64,000 nucleotides of DNA from Streptomyces sp. NBC_00258. Lineage in GTDB: Bacteria > Actinomycetota > Actinomycetes > Streptomycetales > Streptomycetaceae. The position numbers and the translations under genes were made by a program. The notes beneath the pieces were generated by a model. It was not told the origin of the DNA. It saw nothing but the letters and a program-made list of their open reading frames with translations, and made no database searches. Location: assembly GCF_036182465.1 (NCBI RefSeq), contig NZ_CP108081.1, positions 12,159,697-12,223,696 of the forward strand. The letters run 5' to 3'. Of this stretch, positions 17,767 through 26,437 are shown piece after piece; the stretch's first letter is position 1, and every line of letters starts with the position of its first letter.

Positions 17767-18741
17767 GGCATGTGGCAGACGGTGACGGTCAGGCCGGCCC
17801 GGGCGGCGAACGCAGCCATTTCGGTCTTCCATGCCCGGGTGCGGTAGCCGTTGGAGCCGCCGGCATCGGCGGTGATCAGCAGACGGGTGGCCTGCGGGTA
17901 GTCGAGGCGTCCTTGCCCGTTCTACCAGCGGCGGATCGATTCGACTGCGAAGGCCGCAGTGTCGTGATCGGTACCGACGTTCACTCAGCCGGTGTCCGCC
18001 GCCAGGTCGTAGATGCCGTAGGGCAGGGTCTTGCCCAGTGCATCACCGGGGAAGTCATGGACGTCAACCCGCACGGGTTCACCGGCCGGCCGCCATAGAC
18101 GTCCCGTATTCTTGAACTCCCCGACGACTTCCTTCTTTTTCGCGTCCACACTAACCACGGGCTCGTCGTCCGCCTGATGGTCTTTGACCTGTTCGTTGGT
18201 GTACCTGAACTGCGCGTCGCGGTCGGGGTGTTGAGCACCTTCAAGGGTCTTTGCATTGGCCTGCAGGCTGAAACCGCTCTCCCGCAGCAGCCTGCCCACG
18301 GTCGGTGCCGAGGCGGCATGGCCCTGCCGCGTCAGTTCCCCGGCCAGAGACCGCAGTCACCTGGTCGTCCACCGCAGCGGCGACATCGGATCGCCCGCTC
18401 ATCCGGCTCGGCCAATGCCAGCAGCGTGGGAACGAGCAGAGGGTCAAGCTCTTCGGCGCTCTTGCGACCGCCGCAGTCCCGGCGGACCCGGCCATCGGGC
18501 AGTGGATCTTCGCCACCCTCCAACTCGAAGACCCCCTTCCGCACCGTCGTCTCACTCACCCCCGCGGCACGCGCGACGGCCCGGACCCCGCCGTGCCCCA
18601 GCACCCGGGCCTCGGCGGCCAGCGCCAGCCGCTGCTGCCGCTCATTGAGATGAGGGAACAACACCCCGAATCGCAGGACAAGTTGGTCACGAAGCTAGCT
18701 CGGTATGCGCACACCACACCAACGACGGAGAGACCGTGAAG

Positions 18742-18761
18742 CAACGTGTTGATTCTTTACG
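18742..18761 (-). repeat. Right terminal inverted repeat of the ISAzo13-type element
   Basis: Exact complement of 15571-15590. Confidence 0.85.
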
Positions 18762-19029
18762 CTACCTAAGTGGAGTCGGCTCTGCCCTGTGGTGCACGCC
18801 CCCTCCCGGGATACTGGAGGAGGATGACAGGATGCGCTCATGACAAAGCTGGCGGTGAAGGTCGGGGGGACGCACCTCGAAAGTCTCATCAAGAATCTCA
18901 CCAGCCGAGAACGCTCACGCCCTGGCGCGTCCTTGATGCCCGAAACACACTGTCACCGAGGGCTTGCCCCCACGAGCAAACCTCATGGGTAGACCTCGTT
19001 AGCCCTTGGCCGTTGTATACGGTGGTGAC

Positions 19030-19176
19030 ATGAGTAAACGTATCGGCACCCAGAGCGGCACAAAAAGGTTCATTTCGAAGGTGCTCAATCGTCCCTTCCT
19101 CGGGCTTCTGCTTATCCTTGCGCTGATTGTTGGGGTTTGGATTGGCCTGCAATTGGTACTACCCGCCTTGACCTGA
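19030..19176 (+). CDS. Small single-pass membrane protein
   Basis: A 48-codon frame starts MSKRIGTQSGTKRFISKVLN, a basic N-terminus, followed by one hydrophobic helix (FLGLLLILALIVGVWIGLQL) and a five-residue tail. The charge pattern predicts N-in topology. The ribosome site is weak (GGTGGT) and the promoter is unclear. It is unrelated to the IS block to its left. The stretch 18762-19029 holds no other supported gene. Confidence 0.45.
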   Translation: MSKRIGTQSGTKRFISKVLNRPFLGLLLILALIVGVWIGLQLVLPALT

Positions 19177-19243
19177 GGTCATGCAGAAATGCTTCTGGCC
19201 GCCCCGGCGTCGCACTATCAGGGCGGCCAGAATAGCAGCCAGG

Positions 19244-19777
19244 TCAGCAGTTCGACGTGGCCTTATACCAGGGGAAATTGTTTGACGGCAGAAACTTCTT
19301 CTTATCCTTGGTCTCCGGATTTACCGTCATAGTGCAATAGGATCCCTGGATCGGCTCACCGCCGGGCTCCTGGCCTCTGTAATAAGTCCGCACGCTGCGC
19401 TTCTGGCTGCAGTGATTGTTGAAGTAGATCGTCTGGCTCGCCGGGCCCCGGTACCCGATGGATATATTGAACTTCTTCGTCGACGAGCTGCACTTCCAGC
19501 TATAACGCTTCCAGACCCCGCTCGCAGCGATCGCTGCATCGGCTCCGGCGCTGGCGTCGATCTCATCGGCATCGACTTCGATCCTCTCGAAGTCGGCGTC
19601 GAACTCCGCGAACAAGGCAGGGTTGGCAACCTCCCCATCGACAGCGGCGAGATCGGTACCTGCCTCACCAGCGTGCGCCGTGGCAGGGATACCGGCCATG
19701 AGCGCCACTGCGGTCAGCGACCCCAACGCAGCCTGCAATGTCCGCATCCGAATGTTCTGGCGATTACGCATGGACAT
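19244..19777 (-). CDS. Secreted four-cysteine protein of unknown function
   Basis: 177 residues from ATG 19777 with a strong ribosome site (AAAAGGGGG) upstream. A Sec signal peptide is obvious: basic MSMRNRQNIRMR, hydrophobic ALGSLTAVALMAG, cleavage after ATAHA. A short acidic propeptide-like stretch (FDADFERIEVDADEID) follows, then a basic C-terminal domain with four cysteines in WKCSSS, NNHCSQ, GSYCTM and TSNC, so two disulfides are plausible. The acidic/basic split suggests an N-terminal segment that masks a cationic domain until processing; that is inference. No family recognised. 19778-20080 holds no further gene. Confidence 0.72.
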   Translation of the reverse strand: MSMRNRQNIRMRTLQAALGSLTAVALMAGIPATAHAGEAGTDLAAVDGEVANPALFAEFDADFERIEVDADEIDASAGADAAIAASGVWKRYSWKCSSSTKKFNISIGYRGPASQTIYFNNHCSQKRSVRTYYRGQEPGGEPIQGSYCTMTVNPETKDKKKFLPSNNFPWYKATSNC

Positions 19778-20079
19778 GCGAATTCCCCCTTTTAGTTCTA
19801 CAGATTTGCGGTCGGGGATCAAGGTATGGGTTCGCGTAGCAAAAAACAAAGGATTTGAGTAGGACTTGAGGGTGGAATTCAAAATTCCATTTGGGTGAAC
19901 CCGATCGGGGGCCCACTCTTCACGTTCAAGGCGCCTGACCCACAATCAGGTCCTTCGAATGGGGTCCCGGATCCTGCGGCCAGCTGATCGGGAGCGGACA
20001 GGCGAGCGCCCGGAGTACTGAAGGCGAGACAGAGGCTAGGAGCATGGCGCTTAAGGGCGTGCAGATCTTTAACTCGTTT

Positions 20080-20360
20080 TTTTGACCTTGGTTGGGGTGG
20101 GGTTGGAAGCGAGGAACGTCGCGACGTCGGCTGGTGTGTGGAAGCGGGCGGTTGAGGTGTCGACGTGGTGGCCGTGTGTTTCCAGGAGTGGGCGGACTTC
20201 CTGTTTCGCTCGGTTGATGGTCATGGCGGTGACGCCGAAGAGTTGCCCGAGGAGGTCCATGGTGGCGAGTTTGCGCAGGTGGAGCACGGTGGCCAGGACC
20301 CGGTCGGCTGGGTGAGCTTGGCTTTGGCGCCTGCGCCGGGGGCGACCATGCGCTCGTGAC
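20080..20360 (-). pseudogene. Transposase C-terminal remnant (ISAzo13-like)
   Basis: A minus-strand frame contains DRVLATVLHLRKLATMDLLG, then LFGVTAMTINRAKQEVRPLL and FHTPADVATFLA. It is a diverged relative of the last ~80 residues of the ISAzo13-type transposase at 15580 (there DRVLATVLQQNLALPPTALA...). Only the tail is present and no terminal repeats were found. Bases 20361-20842 contain nothing I can support. Confidence 0.5.
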
Positions 20361-20842
20361 TGCGGCGCGTGCGGAGCACTTGCTCGCGTTGGACCTCCAC
20401 CACGCTCTTCGAGTACCTGGAAATCTTCCATATCCGACAGCGCAGGCACTCCGCGCTGGGCATGCTCGGTCCGGTGGAGTACGAACTCCGTTCCCCGCCG
20501 GTAGCGTGAAACCAAGTAACTCGACTCCACCCAACTCGGGACAGTCCGGAGCCTCCATCAGACCCGGGGTGCCTCTGTATCTGTCAACCGGCTTGAAGCA
20601 GTCTCTGGTTGCGCCGTTTGTAGGCCTGCATTCGGAATGTCCCGTTCCGATGTAGCGGCCTGGGCTTTTCCGACCGTCTCAATTGGAGGACACGACACTT
20701 CTGTCTCACGACCTTGTCCCTTGACATCCGCTGCCGACATATATGCCATGTGCTGGGCCGGTGGTTCATCCGTGATCCGGCCGAACGGAATATCTGGGCG
20801 GCCATGAGAAGTGTGACTCCTCGGGGGGGGCCGGGGTTCGTG

Positions 20843-23800
20843 TCAGGCGCCGGCGTGGAGGTAGGCGGCCCACAGGAAGGGGGTCCGGGTCCGGTCGAGC
20901 TGGCCGGGCAGGTCGTGGCCGTCACGTACGCCGCGCACGGCCTGGTGCAGCGCCTGGGCTGCCCGGCTGGTGTCGATGGTTCCGTCAGGGGTGCGCAGGT
21001 GGGTGTAGAAGCTGTCGGCGACGGTGACGGCGATCTGGTCGTCGATCTCCCACAGGGTGCCGACGACGTGGGGGAAGCCGGCCAGCTGGAAAGCAGAGGT
21101 CAGATGGATGGCCTCGTCGGCCAAGTTAGCGGTGTCGATGGCCGCGGTGCGGCAGGCAGATAGGTAGGCCAGCTGGGCATGGTCGAGGCGGACGGGGGTG
21201 AGGCTGGCGACGGTGAGGGGGTCGCTTTGATGGTCGTGGAGCAGCAGCAGGCTCTGGGAGGGGTCGGTGGGGTGGCTGGCGAAATGAGCGATCGGGCAAT
21301 GGGACAGGTGGTCTAGGACGGCTGCTTTGGTCGGCGTGCTCGGCGGCGAGTTGGCCGGTTGGCCATCGGGGTCGGGTTCGCGCAGCAGTACGGTGCGCGG
21401 TAGGTGGCGGCGCAGCATCTCGGCCTCGGCACTGACGTGGCCCAGGCGGCCGTGACGGGGGAGGCCTGGGGTGGTGGGCATCGCGACGACCAGCCCTTGG
21501 ACGGGCGTATCCGGGTGCGGGACGTTTTCCCGGGTGCGCTGGCGGGCGTAACGGAGGGCGCGGACGGTGGGGGTGTGGGACGAGATGACCCGGTCCATGA
21601 CGGTGCGCCGGTGCGGGTCGTCGGCGGGGTCGGTGTGGTAGCCGGCAGCATGCAGGGGCAGCAGTCCCAACAGTCCGCCCGGTGCCCACCACATCCGCGG
21701 CCATTCGGCGTCTGCCGGCGGCTGGCGGTGGTGGCCCAGCGTGTCCAGGACGGGTCCGGCCGCGGTATCCCACAGCCATTGCAGGACCTGGGTGATGACG
21801 TCCTGTGCCTGCCGCCGCTGGGTTTTGTCCCGGTCCGTGGTGGCGGTGTGCAGCGCCTGCTGGAAGGAGGTTGCCTTCTCGGCCAGGGCGTCGGTGGTGA
21901 GTTTGGGGAGCTCCAGGTAGGTGATGCCAGCCGTGGTGAGCAGCAGGGCGTCGCTGCGGTAGCCGCTGGTGTTGAATACCACGACGGGGCCTTGTTCCGC
22001 CTGGGTGAGAAGTTCCTGGGTGGTGGGCGGGAGGGCGAAGGAGGCGAAGTCATCCAGGTCGCGGATCTCCACCAGGGTCTGGGCGAACTCGCGGGCCAGT
22101 CGGTGCCGGTCGTGTACGGCGCGATCCTGCCGCACCGTGAGGGTGTCCGTCTCACCACTCCCGTCGGCGGGGGTGGTGGGTTGGTCGAGTTGGTCGCGCA
22201 ACTGGACGAACCGTGCGGCGAGGTCGGGGCGCTGCCGGTTGAGGTCGGTGAGATCGCTGCGGGTATCCAGTGCTTGGCTGAGCAGCACCGCCCGCCCGGC
22301 CTCTAGCAGCCGCAGCGCGCGGGTTGCGCGTTCCTTCCGGGTCCCGCGGGAGTCAGCGAGAGCCAGCGCTGCGGCATCCCCGGCCAGTCCGGCGAAATCG
22401 CCGAGCGCATGCTGCTGGTCGCCCCGCCCCAGCTGGCGCAGGGTCACCTCAGGCAGCAGCCGCACCGCGTCTTCCCCCGCATCCGCTGCCCGGCCCGCCT
22501 CAGATCGTGAGACGAGCCCGGCTAGCACCCACGCCGCTCCAATACGGGTCGAAGGCGCCGCCGAATCCACACCCCACGCCCCGGTCAAGGCGGATGCCGC
22601 CGCGTCCAGGTCCGCCTGGTCCCCTGCCCGCCGGAACCGGTCCCGCAACGCGAGCCCCAGGTTGTTGAGGCACGCTGCTCGGTCGGGGTGACCCGCGGGC
22701 GTGGCGCGGACCGCGGCCTGGAGATGATCGATGGCCTGGTCCACGTCCGTCAGATCCCCCGTCTGCCCGAACCGGCCTTGCAGCGCGGCCCCCAGGTTGG
22801 CTAGGTACCTAGCGCGGTCAGGGTGGTCGGCCGACGTGGCGCGGACTGCGGCCTGGAGACGGTTGATGGCTCGGTCCAGGTCCGCCAGATCCCCCGTCCG
22901 CCCGAACCGGCCTTGCAGCGCGGCCCCCAGGTTGGTCAGGTACCCCGATCGGCCGGGGTGGTCGGCGGGCGTGGCGTGTACGGCTTCCTGTCCGATGGTG
23001 ACGGCCTGGTCCAGATCCGCCAGATCCCCCGTCCGCCGGAACCGGGCTCCCAGCGCAAGCCCCAGGCTGGACAGTGACGCTGCTCGGTCGGGGCGGCCGG
23101 CGGGCGTGGCGCGGACCGCGGCCTGGAGATGATCGACGGCCTGGTCCAGATCCGTCAGATCCCCCGTATGCCCGAATCGGTCCCGCAACGCAATCCCCAA
23201 ATTGTTCAGGTACCCCATTCGATCCGGGTGGTCGGCGGGCGTGGCGTGTACGGCTTCTTGTCCGATAGTGACGGCTTGGTCCAGATCCGCTGGATCCCCC
23301 GTACGCCCAAACCGAACCTGCAGCGTGCCCCCCAGATTGAACAGGTGCCCCACACGGCCCGGGTCATCGGCGGGCGAGGCGTTTACGGCTCCCTGCCCGG
23401 TGGCCACAGCCTGCTCCAGGTCCGCCAGATCCCCCACCTGCTCGAACCGAACCCGCAGCGCAAACCCCAGATTGGACAGGTACATGGCTCGGTTAGGGGC
23501 ACCGGCAGGCGCGGCCTGGACTGCGGACTGGAGGCAGTCGATGGACTGGTCCAGGTCCGATAGGACTCCGGTCCGCTCGAACCGGTCCCCCAGTGTGGTC
23601 CCGAGGTAGTTCAGGTACGCAGCTCGGTTGGGGTGGTCGGCGGGGGTGACGTTTACGGCTTGCTGTCGAATGGTGATGGCCTGGTCGAGGTCGGCCAGAT
23701 TCTCTGTACGCTGGAACCGGGTTGCCAGCGCACGCCCCAGGCTGTGCAGGTACATGACTCGGTTGGGGTGGCCGGTAGGCGTGGCCTGGACTGCGGACTG

Positions 23801-24779
23801 GAGGCAGTCGATGGCCTGGTCCAGGTCTGATAGGCCCCCGGTCCGGTCGAATCGGACCCGCAGCGTGCCCCCGAGATTGTTGAGGAACGCCGCTCGGCCG
23901 GGGTGGTCGGCGGGCGTGGTCCCGACCGCGGCCCGGAGACGGTCGATGGCCTGGTCTAGGTCCGACTGAGTCCCGGTCCGCTCGAACCTGTTCCTCAGAT
24001 CGTTCCCGAGGTGGAACAGGCGCCCCGCTCGCTTGGGGTGGTCGGCGGGTGTGGCCCGGATCGCGGCCTGGAGATGGTCGATGGCCTGGTTCAGGTCCAA
24101 CAGGTCCTCGGTCCGTCTGAACCGGGCCCCCAGCGCAAGCCCCAGGTTGTGCAGGTACAGGTCTTCGTTGGGGTGGTCGGCGGGCGTGGTTTGTACGGCT
24201 TCCTGTCGGGTGGCGATGGCCTGGTCCAGGTCCGACAGGTCCCCGGTCCGTTCGAACCGGGCCTGCAGCGCGTTCCCCAGGTAGTTCAGGTACTCCGCCC
24301 GGTTCGGGTGGTCGGCGGGCGTGGCATGCTCAATCTGCTGCCACAGGTGCACTGCCGAGGAAGATAACCGGGTCGGCGGATTCAAGTGCCTGCTGGAGCA
24401 GGCTGACGGCGTGCGGTTCTGCGGTGTCGGCGAGCCGCAGCAGGAGGGCTTCGGGCAGATCGCTGGCGCCAGCGATGAAGCAGGGCATGAACGCTTCCGC
24501 CGCGGCGTCCAGGTCCGCACCGCCTTGACCGTCAGGGAGCGCTGTGTACCGGTGGAAGTGCAGCCAGCCGAGTACGTACCAGGCTGTTACGTCGCTCAAA
24601 TCGCCGTTGTTGGTGCGGAGGAGTTTGGTGAGCTGTCGGGCCTCGGTGAGGGCCTGGGGTTCCAATGCCGGAGAAGGATCGCCGGTGTCGGCGATCCGCC
24701 GCAGCCGCGCCCACACCGCAGCAGCCAGCCGTTCCTCTAGCACCCCGACCCCCGACGTCCACCATGCGCCTCGTGGCAT
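20843..24779 (-). CDS. TPR-repeat CHAT-domain protease, one frameshift near the 5' end
   Basis: The N-terminus (ATG 24779) reads VLEERLAAAVWARLRRIADT through EALLLRLADTAEPHAVSLLQ and breaks near 24350. One base shift joins it to SSSAVHLWQQIEHATPADHP in the next frame, which runs open to 20843. Thirteen near-identical 45-residue TPR-like units follow, then a ~160-residue helical linker, then a C-terminal CHAT domain (caspase-like, clan CD). The latter has LLGLLPLHAAG, the catalytic His in CPIAHFASH and the catalytic Cys in LAYLSACRTA, and ends GFPHVVGTLWEIDD...FLWAAYLHAG. CHAT proteases act in bacterial immune and gasdermin-type systems after their repeat domain senses a trigger. The divergent genes at 24900 and 25322 are probable partners. 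The frameshift may be decay or a sequence error. Confidence 0.82.
22570..24325 (-). repeat. Thirteen tandem 135-base units encoding TPR-like repeats
   Basis: Each unit encodes 45 residues with consensus TPADHPxRAxYLxNLGxAL, then RFxRTGDLxDLDQAI and LQAAV. Neighbouring units differ by only a few codons, and some (units 8 and 10, 9 and 12) are nearly identical, pointing to recent duplication or gene conversion. Confidence 0.85.
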
Positions 24780-24899
24780 GCCCACCCAGGAGTCGCGGGG
24801 AAAGCTCCGCGTACCCTCGTGGTGCCGACCAACCCTACGCCGCAACAGCGTAGTTGGCCGGGTCCAAGCCGGTGGCGAGAACAGGCAGGGAGGGAAGCC

Positions 24900-25318
24900 A
24901 TGGCCGACGAGGGCGAGGCGGAAGGGCCGGACCTGGCGCAGAGACTGGCCACGGTGTGCGCGCACCTGGAGGAGATCCGCGCAGATCTGCGCCGCGGGCT
25001 GGGCGGGGACGAGGGCCCGGTGGAGCGGGTGCTGGACGCCGCACGGGACGGGACGTCGCGGGCACGCTCTCCGTGCTGCACGCGGTCCTGCAGGCCAGCT
25101 GCGACCCCCTGGGGCTGGACGGCTACACCGATCACACAGGCTCCACCCGTGGTATCCAGCCAGCCGGGATCAGCAATACCGGGATCCCCAATATCCGTGC
25201 CGAGTTGGTGTATCTGTGTCCGGGAGGCCGCTGTGCGCGCTACTGGTGGCCCCAGGCCACCTCCTCGGTGCCGCAGTGCGCGATCAGCAGCACCATTCTG
25301 CGCCGGGAACGGCTGTAG
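24900..25318 (+). CDS. Small partner protein divergent from the CHAT gene, frameshifted
   Basis: ATG 24900 has an excellent ribosome site (AGGGAGGG). The first ~50 codons read MADEGEAEGPDLAQRLATVC, then HLEEIRADLRRGLGGDEGPV. Near 25050 a one-base shift leads to TLSVLHAVLQASCDPLGLDG, then RAELVYLCPGGRCARYWWP and a stop at 25318. Four bases later the membrane protein starts. The C-terminal part has a C-P-G-G-R-C cluster plus another Cys, like a small zinc-binding or disulfide loop. Family unrecognised. Because both this gene and the divergent CHAT gene need one shift each, sequencing error should be excluded first. Confidence 0.55.
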
Positions 25319-25321
25319 CTG

Positions 25322-26272
25322 GTGGGCGTCCTGCTATCCCAACTGGGCACCAAACTCGCCGAGCGGTGGCTGTCCTTGCTGGTTCTGCCCGGCGCCCTCT
25401 ATCTCGCCGTCGCCGCCACCGCCCACACCCTGGGCCACACACACCCCTTCGAGCTGCCCCGCCTCACCCACCAGATCACGACCTGGGCCAGACACCCCGC
25501 CACGAGCACCGTGGGCGGTCAAGTGGTACTGCTGGCCGCGATACTGGCTGGCGCCGCCGCGACCGGACTGGCCGCACAAGCCCTCGGTTCACTGACCGAA
25601 CGGCTCTGCCTGGCCGCCGACTGGCCCACCTGGCCACCCCCGCTCCGCCAGCTTGCTGCCAAGCAAACCGCTCGACGGCACGGCCGCTGGACCGAAGCAG
25701 CTCGCACCTGGCACCATCACCGCGAGCAGGACGCCCAAGCCCTGGCCCGCGGCCAACGTCCGGACCCCGTCACGCGGCACGCCGCCGAACGCGCCGTGAC
25801 CCGCATCGCCCCCGAGAAACCTGAGCGCCCCACCTGGAGCGGGGACCGCATCAACGCGGTAGCCGTCCGTCTGGATCGCGATCACCACCTCGTCCTGGCG
25901 ACCCTCTGGCCGCATCTGTGGCTGATCCTGCCCGAGGAGGTCCGCACCCAGATCACCACCGCCCGCCAGAACCTCACTCGCGCCACCGCCCTGACCGCCT
26001 GGGCCCTGCTCTACCTCCCCCTCACCGTCTGGTGGTGGCCCGCCGCACTCATCACCGCCACACTCACCCTCACTGGCTGGGTACGCACCCGTACCGCAAC
26101 CGACACCTACGCTCTCCTCCTGGAAGCCAGCACCCGCCTCCACATCCGCGACCTCGCCGACCACCTCGGCCTCGACCCCACCGGCCGCCTCGCCCCCGAA
26201 ACCGGCGACACCCTGACCCACCACCTGACGCCCACGCCACCACCGATCCCGCCCCCACGCAACACCGGATGA
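25322..26272 (+). CDS. Multi-pass membrane protein in the CHAT neighbourhood
   Basis: 316 residues from GTG 25322, three bases after the preceding stop, so co-translated. Predicted membrane helices are at residues ~16-38 (LSLLVLPGALYLAVAATAH), ~64-85 (VVLLAAILAGAAATGLAAQA) and a pair at ~222-260 (ALTAWALLYLPLTVWWWP; ALITATLTLTGWV). Between the second helix and the last pair is a ~140-residue soluble segment, and the C-terminus is a Thr/Pro-rich tail. No enzyme motif seen. A membrane partner beside a protease is common in abortive-infection designs, but the function is unknown. Confidence 0.7.
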   Translation: MGVLLSQLGTKLAERWLSLLVLPGALYLAVAATAHTLGHTHPFELPRLTHQITTWARHPATSTVGGQVVLLAAILAGAAATGLAAQALGSLTERLCLAADWPTWPPPLRQLAAKQTARRHGRWTEAARTWHHHREQDAQALARGQRPDPVTRHAAERAVTRIAPEKPERPTWSGDRINAVAVRLDRDHHLVLATLWPHLWLILPEEVRTQITTARQNLTRATALTAWALLYLPLTVWWWPAALITATLTLTGWVRTRTATDTYALLLEASTRLHIRDLADHLGLDPTGRLAPETGDTLTHHLTPTPPPIPPPRNTG

Positions 26273-26437
26273 CGACCCGTCACCCGGCACACCACCAGCC
26301 AGCCGAACCGGGGAACGAGCCCGTCACCGAAGGCACACCGCTGGCTTCGGCGGCGGTTCCTCCCGACGGACGTCCGCAGGGTTCATGGCCCGCGTTGGCG
26401 AGCTCGGCGCCGACCAGGCCCTGACGTTCAGCGACAG

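Larger units (their letters stand above)
15580..18664 (-). pseudogene. ISAzo13-family transposase, frameshifted and split
   Basis: Read on the minus strand from 18664. LNERQQRLALAAEARVLGHG and ARAAGVSETTVRKGVFELE come first, then a frame change near 18400 with TGA replacing a codon in WTTR-LRSLAGELTRQG. RLLRESGFSLQANAKTLEG through VVSVDAKKKEVVGEFKNTG follows to a TGA at 17985, and further stops lie at ~17920. After the IS4 insertion it resumes with GTSKWNKVEHRLFSAITMNW, the conserved end of the catalytic domain, and a C-terminal HTH-like extension ending at 15580. Joining across the IS4 restores CHMPPGTSKWN. The gene was already dead from point mutations before or independently of the insertion. 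Confidence 0.75.
15571..18761 (-). mobile_element. ISAzo13-family insertion sequence, inactive, carrying an IS4 insertion
   Basis: The element is delimited by perfect 20-base terminal inverted repeats, CGTAAAGAATCAACACGTTG at 15571-15590 and its complement at 18742-18761; similarity continues imperfectly ~7 bases further out on both sides. No target-site duplication is evident. Without the nested IS4 element (and one target copy) it would be ~1.75 kb, a normal size for the family. The transposase is multiply broken, so the element cannot move itself. Confidence 0.8.

Noticed and set aside
22570..24325. Periodic repeats that could be mistaken for a CRISPR or satellite array
   Set aside because: Unit length is exactly 135 bases in one open frame and encodes TPR-like helices; there are no unique spacers.
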